From positions 3,942,001-4,006,000 of the forward strand of contig NC_092665.1 in assembly GCF_032118995.1 (NCBI RefSeq): DNA of 64,000 nucleotides. Reading direction: 5' to 3'. Position 1 is the first letter of the stretch. Every line of letters starts with the position of its first letter. The notes under the pieces are model-generated. The model made no database searches, was not told the origin of the DNA, and saw only the letters and a list, made by a program, of their open reading frames with translations. A program made the translations under genes and the position numbers. This DNA comes from Asterias amurensis (lineage: Eukaryota; Echinodermata; Asteroidea; Forcipulatida; Asteriidae). Of this stretch, positions 19,734 to 30,154 are shown piece after piece.

Positions 19734-22256
19734 ATGACCATCATGGATCGAATGTGTAGGTTGGTGTGTGTGCTCCTGCTCTGTGTTTTGAGCCATCTGA
19801 ATGCAGGTCAGTGTTTAATTCAGACCAGTGTGCCTATTTCTAGAGTTGAGCCAACTGGGGAGCAAGATACCGTAGAGGGCGATAGGGTGGTACTTCAATG
19901 CAGAACCCTTCACCAGAATGGCATTATTGAGTTGTCGAGATATGCCTCCCCTGAAACACAGTTCAATGGGGAGATAGTGGCTCGCAATGGACAAAGCTTA
20001 GACAAATACACGCTTAATCGAAATGTCGTTGGGGCTTCTTTTCTGTTCACGGATGAGGTACAGACCCTGACATTTACTGCGAATAGAAATGACACGTCAT
20101 TTTTCACTTGCCGTCTGAGGAACTCACTGCTAGTAATAGCTTCAGACTCTTTGCTGTTACCAGTGCTTTACTTCCCATCTGCCATATACCCACTCTGCTT
20201 CCCTAATGGTCCTTACACAGTACAAGAAGGAGAGACAGTAAACATGAGCTGTACTACTGAGAGAGGGAACCCACCAGTACAGGTACATATATCTTCCATT
20301 TCCACTAATAATGTGATACGGATACCAACTGCAGATCTTAAAGGTGAGCCCACAAGGTCTGTTATAGAGCTAACAATAAACGCATCAGACGATGGTAGTT
20401 CGTTTAAATGTAGAATCGTTTCTACGGCAACGAAACTCAATAATTCTGAAAATTCCTGCATCTTCGGACCAATAACTGTACTTTATATGACAACTGAACA
20501 CGAAGAAAACAAAACACTGGCCTTCACTTCAGTACCGCATACTTCTGAGGTGGCCGTTTTTCAGACAACTTCTATATGGATTCCAGTCTCCGTGGTTTTC
20601 GGTGTTTCTTGCATCCTAATCACCTTCTTCCTTGTTAGACATTGTAAGATCACCAAGGAGAAGGAAACCAAAGTAGCAAAAGCTGATCCCTACACGGAGC
20701 TGCAACCAACGGATGATGAGAACACTGTATACATAGAACCCACGGCTACACCTACCACGCAAGAAGCAGAGAAGGAAAGCCGAGAGGATGGTTACCTTCG
20801 ACCACGGCCACATCCCAAGGAGCAAAGAAGGAATCACCAAGTCAGTGTGCACGTTGACCCAACACCAAACTCAGAAGCAACTACCACACAAGATACCTAC
20901 TACCAGCCAGTTGAAGAAGAGACTGGCAGCCCAGATGATGACTACCTTCGACCACGGCCACATGATCTCAAGGAGCAAAGACAGAACCACCAAGTCAGAG
21001 TGCACGTTGACCCAACACCAAACTCACGAACAACTAACACTCAAGACACCTACTACCAGCCAGTTGAAGTAGATAAGGAAATCCAAGAGGATGGCTACGC
21101 TCGGCCAGATGATCCCAAGGAGCAAAGAAAGAATTACCAAGTCAGTGTGCACGTTGACCCAACACCAAACTCAGAAGCAACTGGCACTCAACACACCTAC
21201 TACCAACCAGGAGAGACAGACAGCCCAGTGTATGACTACGTTCGACCTGATGATCACAAGGAGCAAAGAAAGAATTACCAAGTCAGTGTGCACGTTGACC
21301 CAACACCAAACTCAGAAGCAACTGGCACTCAACACACCTACTACCAACCAGGAGAGACAGACAGCCCAGTGTATGACTACGTTCGACCTGATGATCACAA
21401 GGAGCAAAGAAAGAATTACCAAGTCAGTGTGCACGTTGACCCAACACCAAACTCAGAAGCAACTGGCACTCAACACACCTACTACCAACCAGGAGAGACA
21501 GACAGCCCAGTGTATGACTACGTTCGACCTGATGATCACAAGGAGCAAAGAAAGAATTACCAAGTCAGTGTGCACGTTGACCCAACACCAAACTCAGAAG
21601 CAACTGGCACTCAACACACCTACTACCAACCAGGAGAGACAGACAGCCCAGTGTATGACTACGTTCGACCTGATGATCACAAGGAGCAAAGAAAGAATTA
21701 CCAAGTCAGTGTGCACGTTGACCCAACACCAAACTCAGAAGCAACTGGCACTCAACACACCTACTACCAACCAGGAGAGACAGACAGCCCAGTGTATGAC
21801 TACGTTCGACCTGATGATCACAAGGAGCAAAGAAAGAATTACCAAGTCAGTGTGCACGTTGACCCAACACCAAACTCAGAAGCAACTGGCACTCAACACA
21901 CCTACTACCAACCAGGAGAGACAAACAGCCCAGTGTATGACTACGCTCGGCCAGAGGGCAGCACTAGCACCGACTATGAAGCTACCAGACAGCAGTGTCA
22001 AGCTGCTGCTGAGAGACAACATCAGAATATTAACAATAACAACGACAACAACAATGAGAAAAAAAGGCGGGTTGGTACAGTTATAAGCCCAAATTTTGAC
22101 TTTGTGCCAGAAGGTAGCACCAAAATCAGTGAAGCGGTCGGAAAGCCAGATAATTTAGCTGAGAAACCATATCAGAATGTTAAAAATAATAAAACAAAAA
22201 GACGGCTTGGTGTTGTTTTCAATCCTACAAAACACTTAGCTTTAAATGTTTCTTAA
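19734..22256 (+). CDS. Ig receptor 5, YxxP-type with amplified docking tail
   Basis: This is a single-exon receptor of 840 residues. I chose ATG 19734 because ATGACCAT matches the ATGACCATG starts downstream; ATG 19707 and 19743 are alternatives. The signal peptide is followed by Ig domain 1 (C56, C126; the core Trp is replaced in IIELSRY) and domain 2 (C173, C226; extra C155 and C242; no core Trp). The transmembrane helix is at about 281-301. The juxtamembrane KITKEKETKVAKADPYTEL is shared with receptors 1 and 3. The tail of about 540 residues carries TVYIEP, YLRP and repeated TYYQP and YDYVRP motifs, about 18 YxxP in all, in 47-residue units that also contain NYQVSV. It ends with DYEAT and PYQNV. 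YxxP arrays dock Crk-type adaptors in scaffold proteins such as p130Cas; that role is inferred here. No ITIM is present. Confidence 0.88.
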   Translation: MTIMDRMCRLVCVLLLCVLSHLNAGQCLIQTSVPISRVEPTGEQDTVEGDRVVLQCRTLHQNGIIELSRYASPETQFNGEIVARNGQSLDKYTLNRNVVGASFLFTDEVQTLTFTANRNDTSFFTCRLRNSLLVIASDSLLLPVLYFPSAIYPLCFPNGPYTVQEGETVNMSCTTERGNPPVQVHISSISTNNVIRIPTADLKGEPTRSVIELTINASDDGSSFKCRIVSTATKLNNSENSCIFGPITVLYMTTEHEENKTLAFTSVPHTSEVAVFQTTSIWIPVSVVFGVSCILITFFLVRHCKITKEKETKVAKADPYTELQPTDDENTVYIEPTATPTTQEAEKESREDGYLRPRPHPKEQRRNHQVSVHVDPTPNSEATTTQDTYYQPVEEETGSPDDDYLRPRPHDLKEQRQNHQVRVHVDPTPNSRTTNTQDTYYQPVEVDKEIQEDGYARPDDPKEQRKNYQVSVHVDPTPNSEATGTQHTYYQPGETDSPVYDYVRPDDHKEQRKNYQVSVHVDPTPNSEATGTQHTYYQPGETDSPVYDYVRPDDHKEQRKNYQVSVHVDPTPNSEATGTQHTYYQPGETDSPVYDYVRPDDHKEQRKNYQVSVHVDPTPNSEATGTQHTYYQPGETDSPVYDYVRPDDHKEQRKNYQVSVHVDPTPNSEATGTQHTYYQPGETDSPVYDYVRPDDHKEQRKNYQVSVHVDPTPNSEATGTQHTYYQPGETNSPVYDYARPEGSTSTDYEATRQQCQAAAERQHQNINNNNDNNNEKKRRVGTVISPNFDFVPEGSTKISEAVGKPDNLAEKPYQNVKNNKTKRRLGVVFNPTKHLALNVS
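20780..21960 (+). repeat. 141-bp coding tandem repeat in the receptor 5 tail
   Basis: The units are 141 bp (47 codons). Five units from 21230 to 21934 are essentially identical, with starts at 21230, 21371, 21512, 21653 and 21794. A partial sixth follows, and about three diverged units precede at 20780-21229. Because the unit length is a multiple of three, an overlapping +1 frame also stays open (21091-22086). Near-identity implies recent expansion, and allele length is likely to vary. Confidence 0.92.
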
Positions 22257-23790
22257 ATTGCATTACAGATTTTTTAAAAGTTAATTAGTTTGCATATACT
22301 TATGTTTTCAATATTGCAAAAAATAGTTTTACCCGACAAATTCTATCGGTGTTTAAAGGAACTCGTTGCCTTGGATCGGTCGAGTTGGTCTTTGAAAAAC
22401 GTTTGTAACCGTTTTTTATAAAATGCATATGGGTAGAAAGATGTTGTAAAAGTAAAATACAATGATCCACACAAACATGCCGATTAATATTGTATTGTAT
22501 AAAAATGAATATCATAATTTAACATGGCCGACCGAAGCTAACTTATTAAACGAAAGATTACGAACAAGTTTAAAGTGCAGCTATGTGTACATAATTGTCT
22601 TTGTAATGTGTAATTATATCTTTGAATAGTTTTGAGTTTCTTCAGATTGGCATTGATCAAGATTCATCTCACAGGGGAGCAGAAAAGTGAAAGACAGTTG
22701 CGGTTTGCTAAGTTCGTTGTTTGTTTTAAAGTTTCGTTTGCTAAGGCAAACATTGATTGTATTTGTCTATCACGACCATACCCACTTTTATCTTTTTATC
22801 TTCTTCATTTTATGAGGTTTTGAGGGAATACATAAATAAACAAACATAGCGCTCTGTTGCTATTGGATGCATGTGTGAGTGTATAGTCGTTGAAGGTGAT
22901 GTGGACTATTCCATTTACCAGGCGAACAGAGAAATGGTGTACAAAATGAGCCAGATTTCACCTGTGATTGTACCCTGCTATCCATACAACGCACGAAAGA
23001 AACTGCATTCAATATTGGTTTCATTTAACATATACACAAACAGTATCCGTGTCTTTTGAACTTTTCACAATAAGAACAAACCAGACACGGAAACTACATT
23101 TTGTGAGAAGACATGCCCACTCGTTAAACAAACACATAGTTTGTTTACACAGAAATATATCAAAATAAAGAAATCATTATTAGTAAACGAATACACAATA
23201 ACTGAATTTTAGTTGTCTTATTTAAGTACAAATCAGCAAACCTAAACGCAAAGAATCTAAAATTGAGAAACCCGTGAAAACCCCGCGAATTAGTAAACAA
23301 TTTTCATTATAAGGATGTGTTTTCTAAATGTTTTGAAAATGTCCGTTATCTGGGTGGCTCTGGTGGAATTTGGTAGACAATTCCAGATCTTCCAGCTGTA
23401 CAGCTGTACAAGTATACGTACATTCAAAGTCTACCACACCGATATTTCAACACAAAGAGAAAACTATCCACAGTAAAAACGGAAGTTGGAAGAAGAGTCA
23501 CTGGATTCAAAAAAATACTAGCGGGACCAAAGCAAACTATTGACACGAGACCAACATATTGACCCGCGACCTGACCTGCCGAGTTCACAGAGACTAACTC
23601 CAAGTTGAGTGAGTCCTGTCGACACAAATCACTGCATGACAGGCGAATAAACACGGAAATGAGAACAACATATACAAGGGTATACACGCAAAGATTGGGA
23701 ATAAATTGAGGAAACATTTGCTAGCAGTAAGACACCCTGTACCAATGTTTGATACGAATCTGAGTTGAGTGATTTTAAGCTGATGTAATT
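22257..23790. other. Region between receptors 5 and 6; shared upstream block of the unit array
   Basis: From about 22475 the sequence aligns with the sequences before receptors 7, 8 and 9 (for example gccgaccgaagctaacttatta at about 22527). Near 23560-23700, the block tgacccgcgacctgacctg, gtcctgtcgac and acaagggtatacac is conserved in all four units and probably contains the promoter, an inference. No separate gene is seen. Confidence 0.5.
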
Positions 23791-25770
23791 ATGACCATGT
23801 CTCGAGGGTGCTGGTTGTTGCATCTACTTCTGGTGTGGTGCTCTCTGGAACGACTTGTATGTGTCAATGCACAGATGGTTACAATCACTAAGGCATCACC
23901 AGTGGGTGATCCTGTAGAGGGTAACCCAGTGGAACTACGATGTCAAGCTACCAACTTAACGGCAGGTAACATCATTGAGTGGACGAGGATGGAGACTCGG
24001 GAGTTTTCAATAGCCCGGAATGGAATGATTTTGGATTATAGATACACGCTCTCTACATCAACGTCATCTGGGGCTCAAAATAAGGTTGAGATAATTACTT
24101 TTCTTGCTACCAAGGAGGACACAGCAGTGGTTTACGGTTGCCGAGTGAGGGACTCTGTTGAAACGAATAGCACTAGTGTGGTAGAAGCGCAACCTCTCTC
24201 TTTTACAGTGCTTTACTTCCCATCTGCCATGTACCCCATCTGCATCCCTGATGGTCCTTTCACTGTACAAGAAGGAACGACAGTAAACATGAGCTGCACT
24301 ACTGAGATAGGAAACCCACCGGTACAGAAGCAGATTCTTACGAGTAGTGTCGTCTATGCATGGGATTACGATAGAGATACCAAGGAACAAATAAGATCAT
24401 TACAGCTTAGTGTGACTGGAAATAATGACGGTGGTTCTTATCAATGCCAAATCAACCCAGACTCCACAGGCTCGACACCATTCACAGGAATGAACAGGTC
24501 ATGCACGATCGGACCAATAACTGTTGTCCCAATGACCACCGAGAATACACCCAACTCCAATACGCCGATTGCATCAGACTTATCAAATAATCCAACAACT
24601 GTGCCACCATCTACTACACCCGACTTGAATGAAGCTACAGCCTGGCCTGATGACACGACGACCACCGTGAGTCCACCGACAACTTCTTTCCCTATTGCCA
24701 TCATAGCAGGAGCAGCAGGAGGAGGCGGCCTCTTAATCGTCTTACTTATCATCCTATTGATACTCTACCTATGCAAATGTGGATGCTTCAAGAAAGACAA
24801 ACAACACCCAACATTATGGCAAACTAATGTACCACTTACTGAGTCTAATGATCACCACGAGCCGTGGGGAAAACACTCAGGGTCCATCGGCCAAGACGTG
24901 GAGAAAATGAGAGAAATAAACCCTACTCCGGGTTTCATTGAAGAACCTGAGACGGAGAATGCGCTAGAGATGAAGGATATGGAGACTTCTGCAGGAGGAG
25001 ATGTAGTGTACGCCCAACCACGGAAGAAGTCGACTTCCAAAGAACAGAATAAAGACAAAATTGGTCGTCCTCAAGGAACTGGCGCAACAGGCGTTGATGC
25101 CGAGGATGCAGGAGCAGAGGTAGATGAAACTGGTGGTGGTGAGAGCCCACCCGACGGTAAGGTACAGAAGACCAAAAACAAACCACAACACAAAGAAGAG
25201 AGAATGTCTGAAGATGATCATGCTGAGTTATGGCAAAGCACTGACCCACCACCAGGACTCATTGAAGACAATTATACGGAGATACCAAACATGACTGCCA
25301 TTGATCCGGGTTTAAAACCAACAGCAGTGGTCAAGCCAGTCGTGCACCCAACCGTCTCTAAACCTGAAGACGATCTTCAATCATCACCCCACAGCAACGA
25401 TGGAGTTTCCCCCAGTGTTGGGGATAAGCCAATTATCAAGAAGTTTCAACCCAAGGATCGGTCCGTGAGCCAGCCTCAAAGAGGCGGTTGCAATCCAAAC
25501 AGAGCAACTTCCTCAGCCGAGCAACCACAATCAACTGATGACTGGTCGCCTCCTATCGAGCAACATGGACACACACCTCAAGATGATCCCAATGAGGAAG
25601 CCAGGTATGCTGAGGTATCACATAATTACGCGCAACCTCATGAGGCTACAACACCAGATGATCATCATGACATTACATATGCTGAGCTTGATTTAAACCC
25701 ACCGACATCAGACGCGAAGCCGCAACCCAAGGAAGATCAGACACTGTACGCTAGCATTGTTATGGACTAG
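23791..25770 (+). CDS. Ig receptor 6, inhibitory (ITIM/ITSM) type, unit 1
   Basis: This is a single-exon receptor of 659 residues. The signal peptide is MTMSRGCWLLHLLLVWC. Ig domain 1 has C51, W64 and C117 (EDTAVVYGC). Domain 2 has C169, W191 and C219 (DGGSYQC) with extra C151 and C238. A Thr/Pro stalk at 248-298 leads to a transmembrane helix at about 301-327 (AGAAGGGG, then LLIVLLIILLIL). Tail tyrosines are VVYAQP, NYTEIP, RYAEV, NYAQP, the ITIM at Y630 (ITYAEL) and the ITSM-like site at Y653 (TLYASI). The VYGKV site of the other units is missing (SPPDGKV), through a 6-base deletion. The tail is nearly identical to those of receptors 7-9, while the Ig domains differ more. An inhibitory role is inferred. 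Confidence 0.9.
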   Translation: MTMSRGCWLLHLLLVWCSLERLVCVNAQMVTITKASPVGDPVEGNPVELRCQATNLTAGNIIEWTRMETREFSIARNGMILDYRYTLSTSTSSGAQNKVEIITFLATKEDTAVVYGCRVRDSVETNSTSVVEAQPLSFTVLYFPSAMYPICIPDGPFTVQEGTTVNMSCTTEIGNPPVQKQILTSSVVYAWDYDRDTKEQIRSLQLSVTGNNDGGSYQCQINPDSTGSTPFTGMNRSCTIGPITVVPMTTENTPNSNTPIASDLSNNPTTVPPSTTPDLNEATAWPDDTTTTVSPPTTSFPIAIIAGAAGGGGLLIVLLIILLILYLCKCGCFKKDKQHPTLWQTNVPLTESNDHHEPWGKHSGSIGQDVEKMREINPTPGFIEEPETENALEMKDMETSAGGDVVYAQPRKKSTSKEQNKDKIGRPQGTGATGVDAEDAGAEVDETGGGESPPDGKVQKTKNKPQHKEERMSEDDHAELWQSTDPPPGLIEDNYTEIPNMTAIDPGLKPTAVVKPVVHPTVSKPEDDLQSSPHSNDGVSPSVGDKPIIKKFQPKDRSVSQPQRGGCNPNRATSSAEQPQSTDDWSPPIEQHGHTPQDDPNEEARYAEVSHNYAQPHEATTPDDHHDITYAELDLNPPTSDAKPQPKEDQTLYASIVMD

Positions 25771-26198
25771 GTAACGTATAAAATGACTGACTTGTCAAAC
25801 GTTTCATATTTTAATTAACACATCCACCTGTCGTGTTTATAGTGATGATAGAAGGAAATAAGTAAAGTGAAGTAGTTGAAATAGAACTTTTATATCCATA
25901 CTGGCTAAAAAAGAAAAAGGGAGTTTATGTAAAAAGGTTGACCTTTCAATAGGAATGTACAAAGCAAAGTGGCCAACTCACAGTTATTTGTGAGTTGAAT
26001 AATTAATTGTGGTGATGGTTGAAAGAAAATCAAATAGAATTTGTAGCCTATTCACTGTCACAATTTCCCGGGTTAGACATTAGCCGGATCCGGGGCCTGA
26101 CCCATTTCTCGGTCAGTAACCCAGAAATGTGTGTCAAAATAACCCAGAAATGTGTCAAAATAGAACAGAATCCGAATTAAAACATCTAACCACTTTTC

Positions 26199-26309
26199 GG
26201 GTCAGCCTGACCCGGAACTGGGTTAGCCTGACCCGGAACTGGGTTAGCCTGACCCGGAACTGGGTTAACCTGACCCGGAACTGGGTCAGCCTGACCCGAA
26301 ACTGGGTTA
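26199..26309. repeat. 21-bp minisatellite, five copies (unit 1)
   Basis: The unit is about gggttagcctgacccggaact. Five copies occur here, against three at 32575-32642 and three at 39381-39448. Both strands stay open because 21 is a multiple of three, but no gene is implied. Degraded relatives occur near 46490-46690 and 48100-48290. Confidence 0.85.
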
Positions 26310-26632
26310 GGCTCCCTTGGGACCCGGAAGCAGTGGCAATTCTGACACGGGACTTTTTAGTAGTATAGTGGCTGAAAACAACATAATATTCGATGTAAAT
26401 AGGATGACCTATCGGCTTTGTCAACAAATTCTGAAACTACATTTTGATAAAACACATAGTTTTGTCTTGTTGGTTACATTTCTTTGAAAATTAACGTGAA
26501 ATGTCACATGAGATTTGGATTGAACAACGGGACTTTTAAGGGAGGATTATTATCGCAAGGTAAAATTTGGACTGTTCCATTTCTCGAGGCGAAATTCCAT
26601 TCCACGAATTTTAAGCCACTCAATGTTTGTTT

Positions 26633-26968
26633 TATATAACTGACATATATATCCTTGTCATGTGATGTATTTTACAAGCATAACATTATGAAAAATCACA
26701 CAAATTACTGACAACCAAAAATCATATAGCGTCGGATCACAACCTTTAGCACAGGTGCACATTTATTTGTTTTAGCAGCGGCGCGGCGGCGCTGTAGTGC
26801 TCAAAAAACATTGGGAACAAGGATGATCCTAACTGTTGAATGGGAAATGCTATTCCCCATGGGCGAATAGGTCTTTTTGATCGCCGGTGCGGATGGGAGT
26901 AATAGTGAATGTCACGTGAAGTAAGTTCCACCAGTCAAATGACAAGGATCTGTATGTCAGTTATATAA
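26633..26968. mobile_element. TIR element shared by units 1 and 2
   Basis: The ends TATATAACTGACATA and its complement bound about 336 bp, with an inner tccttgtca/tgacaagga pair. The same element lies at about 32965-33304 in unit 2. It is absent from unit 3, where the same place resembles unit 4. Confidence 0.65.
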
Positions 26969-27691
26969 TTTTAACTATATATATGCTGCGACAAAATGGA
27001 CATACGGTAAAATCTTTTCGCTAAAATATAACTAATAATTTGTGCGATTTCAATTGTAAGGACTAAGAGGAAGTACATAGTAGCTATATGAAATCAATGT
27101 ACTGAGGACTTCACAGGCATTGTTTTTGTCATGACTGCTTAGTGCACTGAACTATTTGTAAAGCGACAATACACACATTCCAACTTAATGTTCCAACCTC
27201 TACACTGAAAAAAACTTGTTTCAATTCAGTGGTTACGAGTCTGTGGAAAAGGAAAAAAGACAAGGATGTGAAATTGGCATATTGATTAAAAGCGTGCATA
27301 CTTTGACTACAATTAAAAAGAGCAATTATGATTTGTTTTCGGTTTTAAATACCCCCCCCCCCGACAGTATTTCAGATATATTTTAGATGCGGTTTGAAAC
27401 TTGAAAAACTGTGAAATATTGAATACTTTGTTTCGAAAGTTCCTTTTAATTTTCAAATAACACGAATCGTGTGATTTTTCTTTAAAGGGACTGTGTCGTC
27501 ATGGTCGAAGCAGGCCTGAGGCTGTGGGTTGATTTAATACGAGAGGGGGGGGGGGTATTAACTGGATGAGATCTCATAACTCCATGTACAGCCACGGGCC
27601 TGCTTTGATAATGACACGTCATAAGCTCTTAAAGTTTTTCAAACACGTGTCAAAATGTAACAAGTAAAAGTAATCACATAGGCATATATGT

Positions 27692-28053
27692 GGGGTGTCG
27701 TGGCCGAGTGGATAAGAGCACCGAACTCAAGCTCTGATGCTTCTGTTCAGCAGAGGGTGAGTTCGAATCCCGGTCGTGACACTTGTGTCCCTGAGCAAGA
27801 CACTTAACTATAATTGCTTCTCTCCACCCAGGGGTAAATGGGTACCTGTGAGGGCAGAGATGGTTCGTGTGGTTGGTTTAGCCGAGTAGCGCATATATTG
27901 CGCACAGGCTGTATACTCCCCAGAGAGCTGAGATGGTTTAAAGAATGCTTTAAGGCCCAGTGACCAGGGGTAATATTGTCGGAAGCGCTTTGAGACACCC
28001 CTCCGGCGTGAAAAGCGCTATATAAAAACGGTCTATTATTATTATTATTATTA
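27692..28053 (+). mobile_element. tRNA-Leu-derived SINE (unit 1)
   Basis: The head at 27695-27782 resembles a tRNA-Leu(CAA). The acceptor ends GTGTCGT and GTGACAC pair with two wobbles. There is an A box (tggccgagtgg) and a B box (gttcgaatcc), with the CAA anticodon in actCAAgct. The anticodon stem is mismatched, so a working tRNA is unlikely. A body with ccctgagcaagacactta follows, then aagcgctatataaaaac and an ATT tail. Unit 4 has no SINE at this place (about 47740). Confidence 0.85.
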
Positions 28054-28256
28054 TATCCAAAGCTTGAGTTTAACATTTTTTACAAATGATTTGCAATATC
28101 ACCTCAATAAATGAGTGGCCCTTAGCCCCAAGTTGTTGTATGATTGTTATGAATCAGATTGATCAATAATTACTTATGAAGAAGTGAGAGGCTAAAGCAG
28201 CCTCCCAGTGGATAAATGTAATGTGAGTGACGGTGGAATATTGCATACATTTTTAA

Positions 28257-28636
28257 AGGCAGTGGACATTATTGGTAATTATACTCAAAATAATTATTGT
28301 CATAAAACCTTTCTTGATGAGTAATGGGGAGAGGTTGATATAGTATAAAACATTGTGAGAAACGGCTCCCTCTGAAGTGCCATAGTTTTCGAGAAAGAAG
28401 TAATTCTCCACGAATTTGATTTCGAGACCTCAAGTTTAGAATTTGAGGTCTCGAAATCAAGCATCTGAAAGCACACAACTTCGTGTGACAAGGGTGTTTT
28501 TTCTTTCATAGTTTCTCGCAACGCCGATTACCGATTGAGCTCAAATTTTCACATGTTTGTTAGTTTATGCATAAATGTTGAGATACACCAAGTGAGAAGA
28601 CTGGTCTTTGACAATTACCAATAGTGTCCAGTGTCT
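28257..28636. mobile_element. MITE family M1 copy (unit 1)
   Basis: The copy is TTAA-flanked, starts AGGCAGTGG and ends CAGTGTCT. Units 2 and 3 have the same insertion at 34604 and 41786, so it predates their separation. Confidence 0.85.
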
Positions 28637-28640
28637 TTAA

Positions 28641-28744
28641 GCTTTCACATGTTTGTTATTTTATGCATAATGTTGAGATACACTGAGATACACCAAGTGA
28701 GAAGACTGGTCTTTGACAATTACCAATAGTGTCCATTGTCTTTA
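28641..28744. repeat. Tandem partial copy of the MITE end
   Basis: The last ~100 bases of the preceding MITE are repeated (ttcacatgtttgttattttat to cattgtctttaa). This is seen only in unit 1. Confidence 0.7.
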
Positions 28745-30154
28745 ACCACTTTGAATATTTAGTTTATAAATTTAGGATTACAACAACAACTATTTTTTGA
28801 AATCGTTTCACTCGTCATTATAAAATAGCAATCCGTTTACTTTAACACCGAGTCAATATACATTGTGCTATTTTAACTTGAACTGTATATTTTTGAAGAT
28901 CTTTGCGATAGTATTTTGGTTTTAAGATAAGGTGTTTTATTTTAAGAGTAATTCTACAATGTGATTTCGAATGAAAGAGTGTTTACATTTTAGCTAACTG
29001 CGTGTACGCCGTTTAATATTGTTTTGTAATAAAATGAACATAATAATTAACAATTTGCCGACCGAAGCTAACTTATTAAATAATAGATTTCGATCAAGTT
29101 TAAAGTGTGACTTATGTGTACATAAATGTCTTTGTAGTGATGCAATAATCTTGAATTGAGTTTCTTCAGATTTTAATTGGCTTCTTATTGATCAAGATTT
29201 ATCTCAATTAATGGTGTACCTCATGTTCTCTGCAAATGATGTCCTTCCCAAAATCAGGCAGCAAAAAAGTGAAAGATACTTGCGGTTTGCTAAGTTTATT
29301 TTAAAGAAAATTATTGGTTGTGCTTGTCTTTATAACTGCCGATCCATTCACATATTATATTAGGCCTAGATGCATGACTGTGTATTCGCACAAGGTTAAC
29401 TCTGGACTATTCCATTAAGGAGGCGAAATAGAAAAACGGTACAGCCACATTTCACCGGTGATTGTATTCAGCGCAAGGCACGAAAGAAATGCATTCAATA
29501 TCTGATTCACAATAAGCACAATATTGAAATGGAAACCTTTTTTATTTTTTTTGGGGGGGGGGGGGCTGGACATGCCCACACATTTATCGACCCTACACAT
29601 AGTTTTTTTTACACAGAAATAATGTAAACATAAACACATAATCCAAAATTTGATTGTAGTATGCTCACTTATGTCAAGAATTCAACTTATTTGTGAAGAA
29701 AAGTCGATTTAAACTAAAAGCGAGAGAATCCCATTATTGAGAGAAACCTGTGAGAATCCTCCCTAGTGGTATAGTATTAATCTCACAACACATATACTTC
29801 AACACAAAGAGAAAACTATAACATTAAATCCATATTCAAAACGGAACTGTTGGTAAATAACTGGGTTGAATAGCGAGACCAAACTATCGACGCGAGACCA
29901 AACTATCGACGCGAGACCAACATACTGACCCGCGACCTGACCTGCCGAGTTCACAGAGACTAACTCCAAGTTGAGTGAGTCCTGTCGACACAAATCACTG
30001 CATGACAGGCGAATAAACACGGAAATGAGAACAACATATACAAGGGTATACACGCAAAGACTGGGAATCAATTGAGAAAACATTTGCTAGCAGTAGACAC
30101 TTGTTCCAATGTTTGATACGAATCTGAGTTGAGTGATTTTTAGCTGATGTAAAT
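28745..30154. other. Upstream block of receptor 7
   Basis: It aligns with 35667-36961 and 42854-44187 and, from about 29000, with 22475-23790. An unfilled TTAA target lies at 28842-28845. A G run lies at about 29550-29563. A 19-bp promoter repeat (gcgagaccaaactatcgac) occurs twice at about 29870-29910. No gene is seen. Confidence 0.5.

Larger units (their letters stand above)
25771..27691. other. 3' flank of receptor 6 (unit 1)
   Basis: No gene is seen. It aligns closely with 32135-34033 and less closely with 38951-40970. It contains a 21-bp minisatellite, a TIR element, a short poly-C at about 27350-27361 and a poly-G at about 27546. Confidence 0.55.

Noticed and set aside
21091-22086. Open frame of 331 codons overlapping the receptor 5 tail in another frame
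   Set aside because: The 141-bp unit is a multiple of three, so any stop-free frame in one unit stays open in all. It has no start context or domain.
23424-23717. Minus-strand open frame of 97 codons before receptor 6, with a related one at 29799-30083
   Set aside because: It lies across the conserved upstream block. In unit 3 the frame is changed (36612-36929) and in unit 4 it is lost, so conservation of the DNA explains it better than a gene.
26129-26368. Open frames on both strands with repeated SLTRNWV or RVRLTQF
   Set aside because: These are the 21-bp minisatellite read as protein. Copy number differs freely between units.
27695-27782. Functional tRNA-Leu(CAA) gene
   Set aside because: The anticodon stem has mismatches, and the sequence is followed in every copy by the same SINE body and ATT tail.
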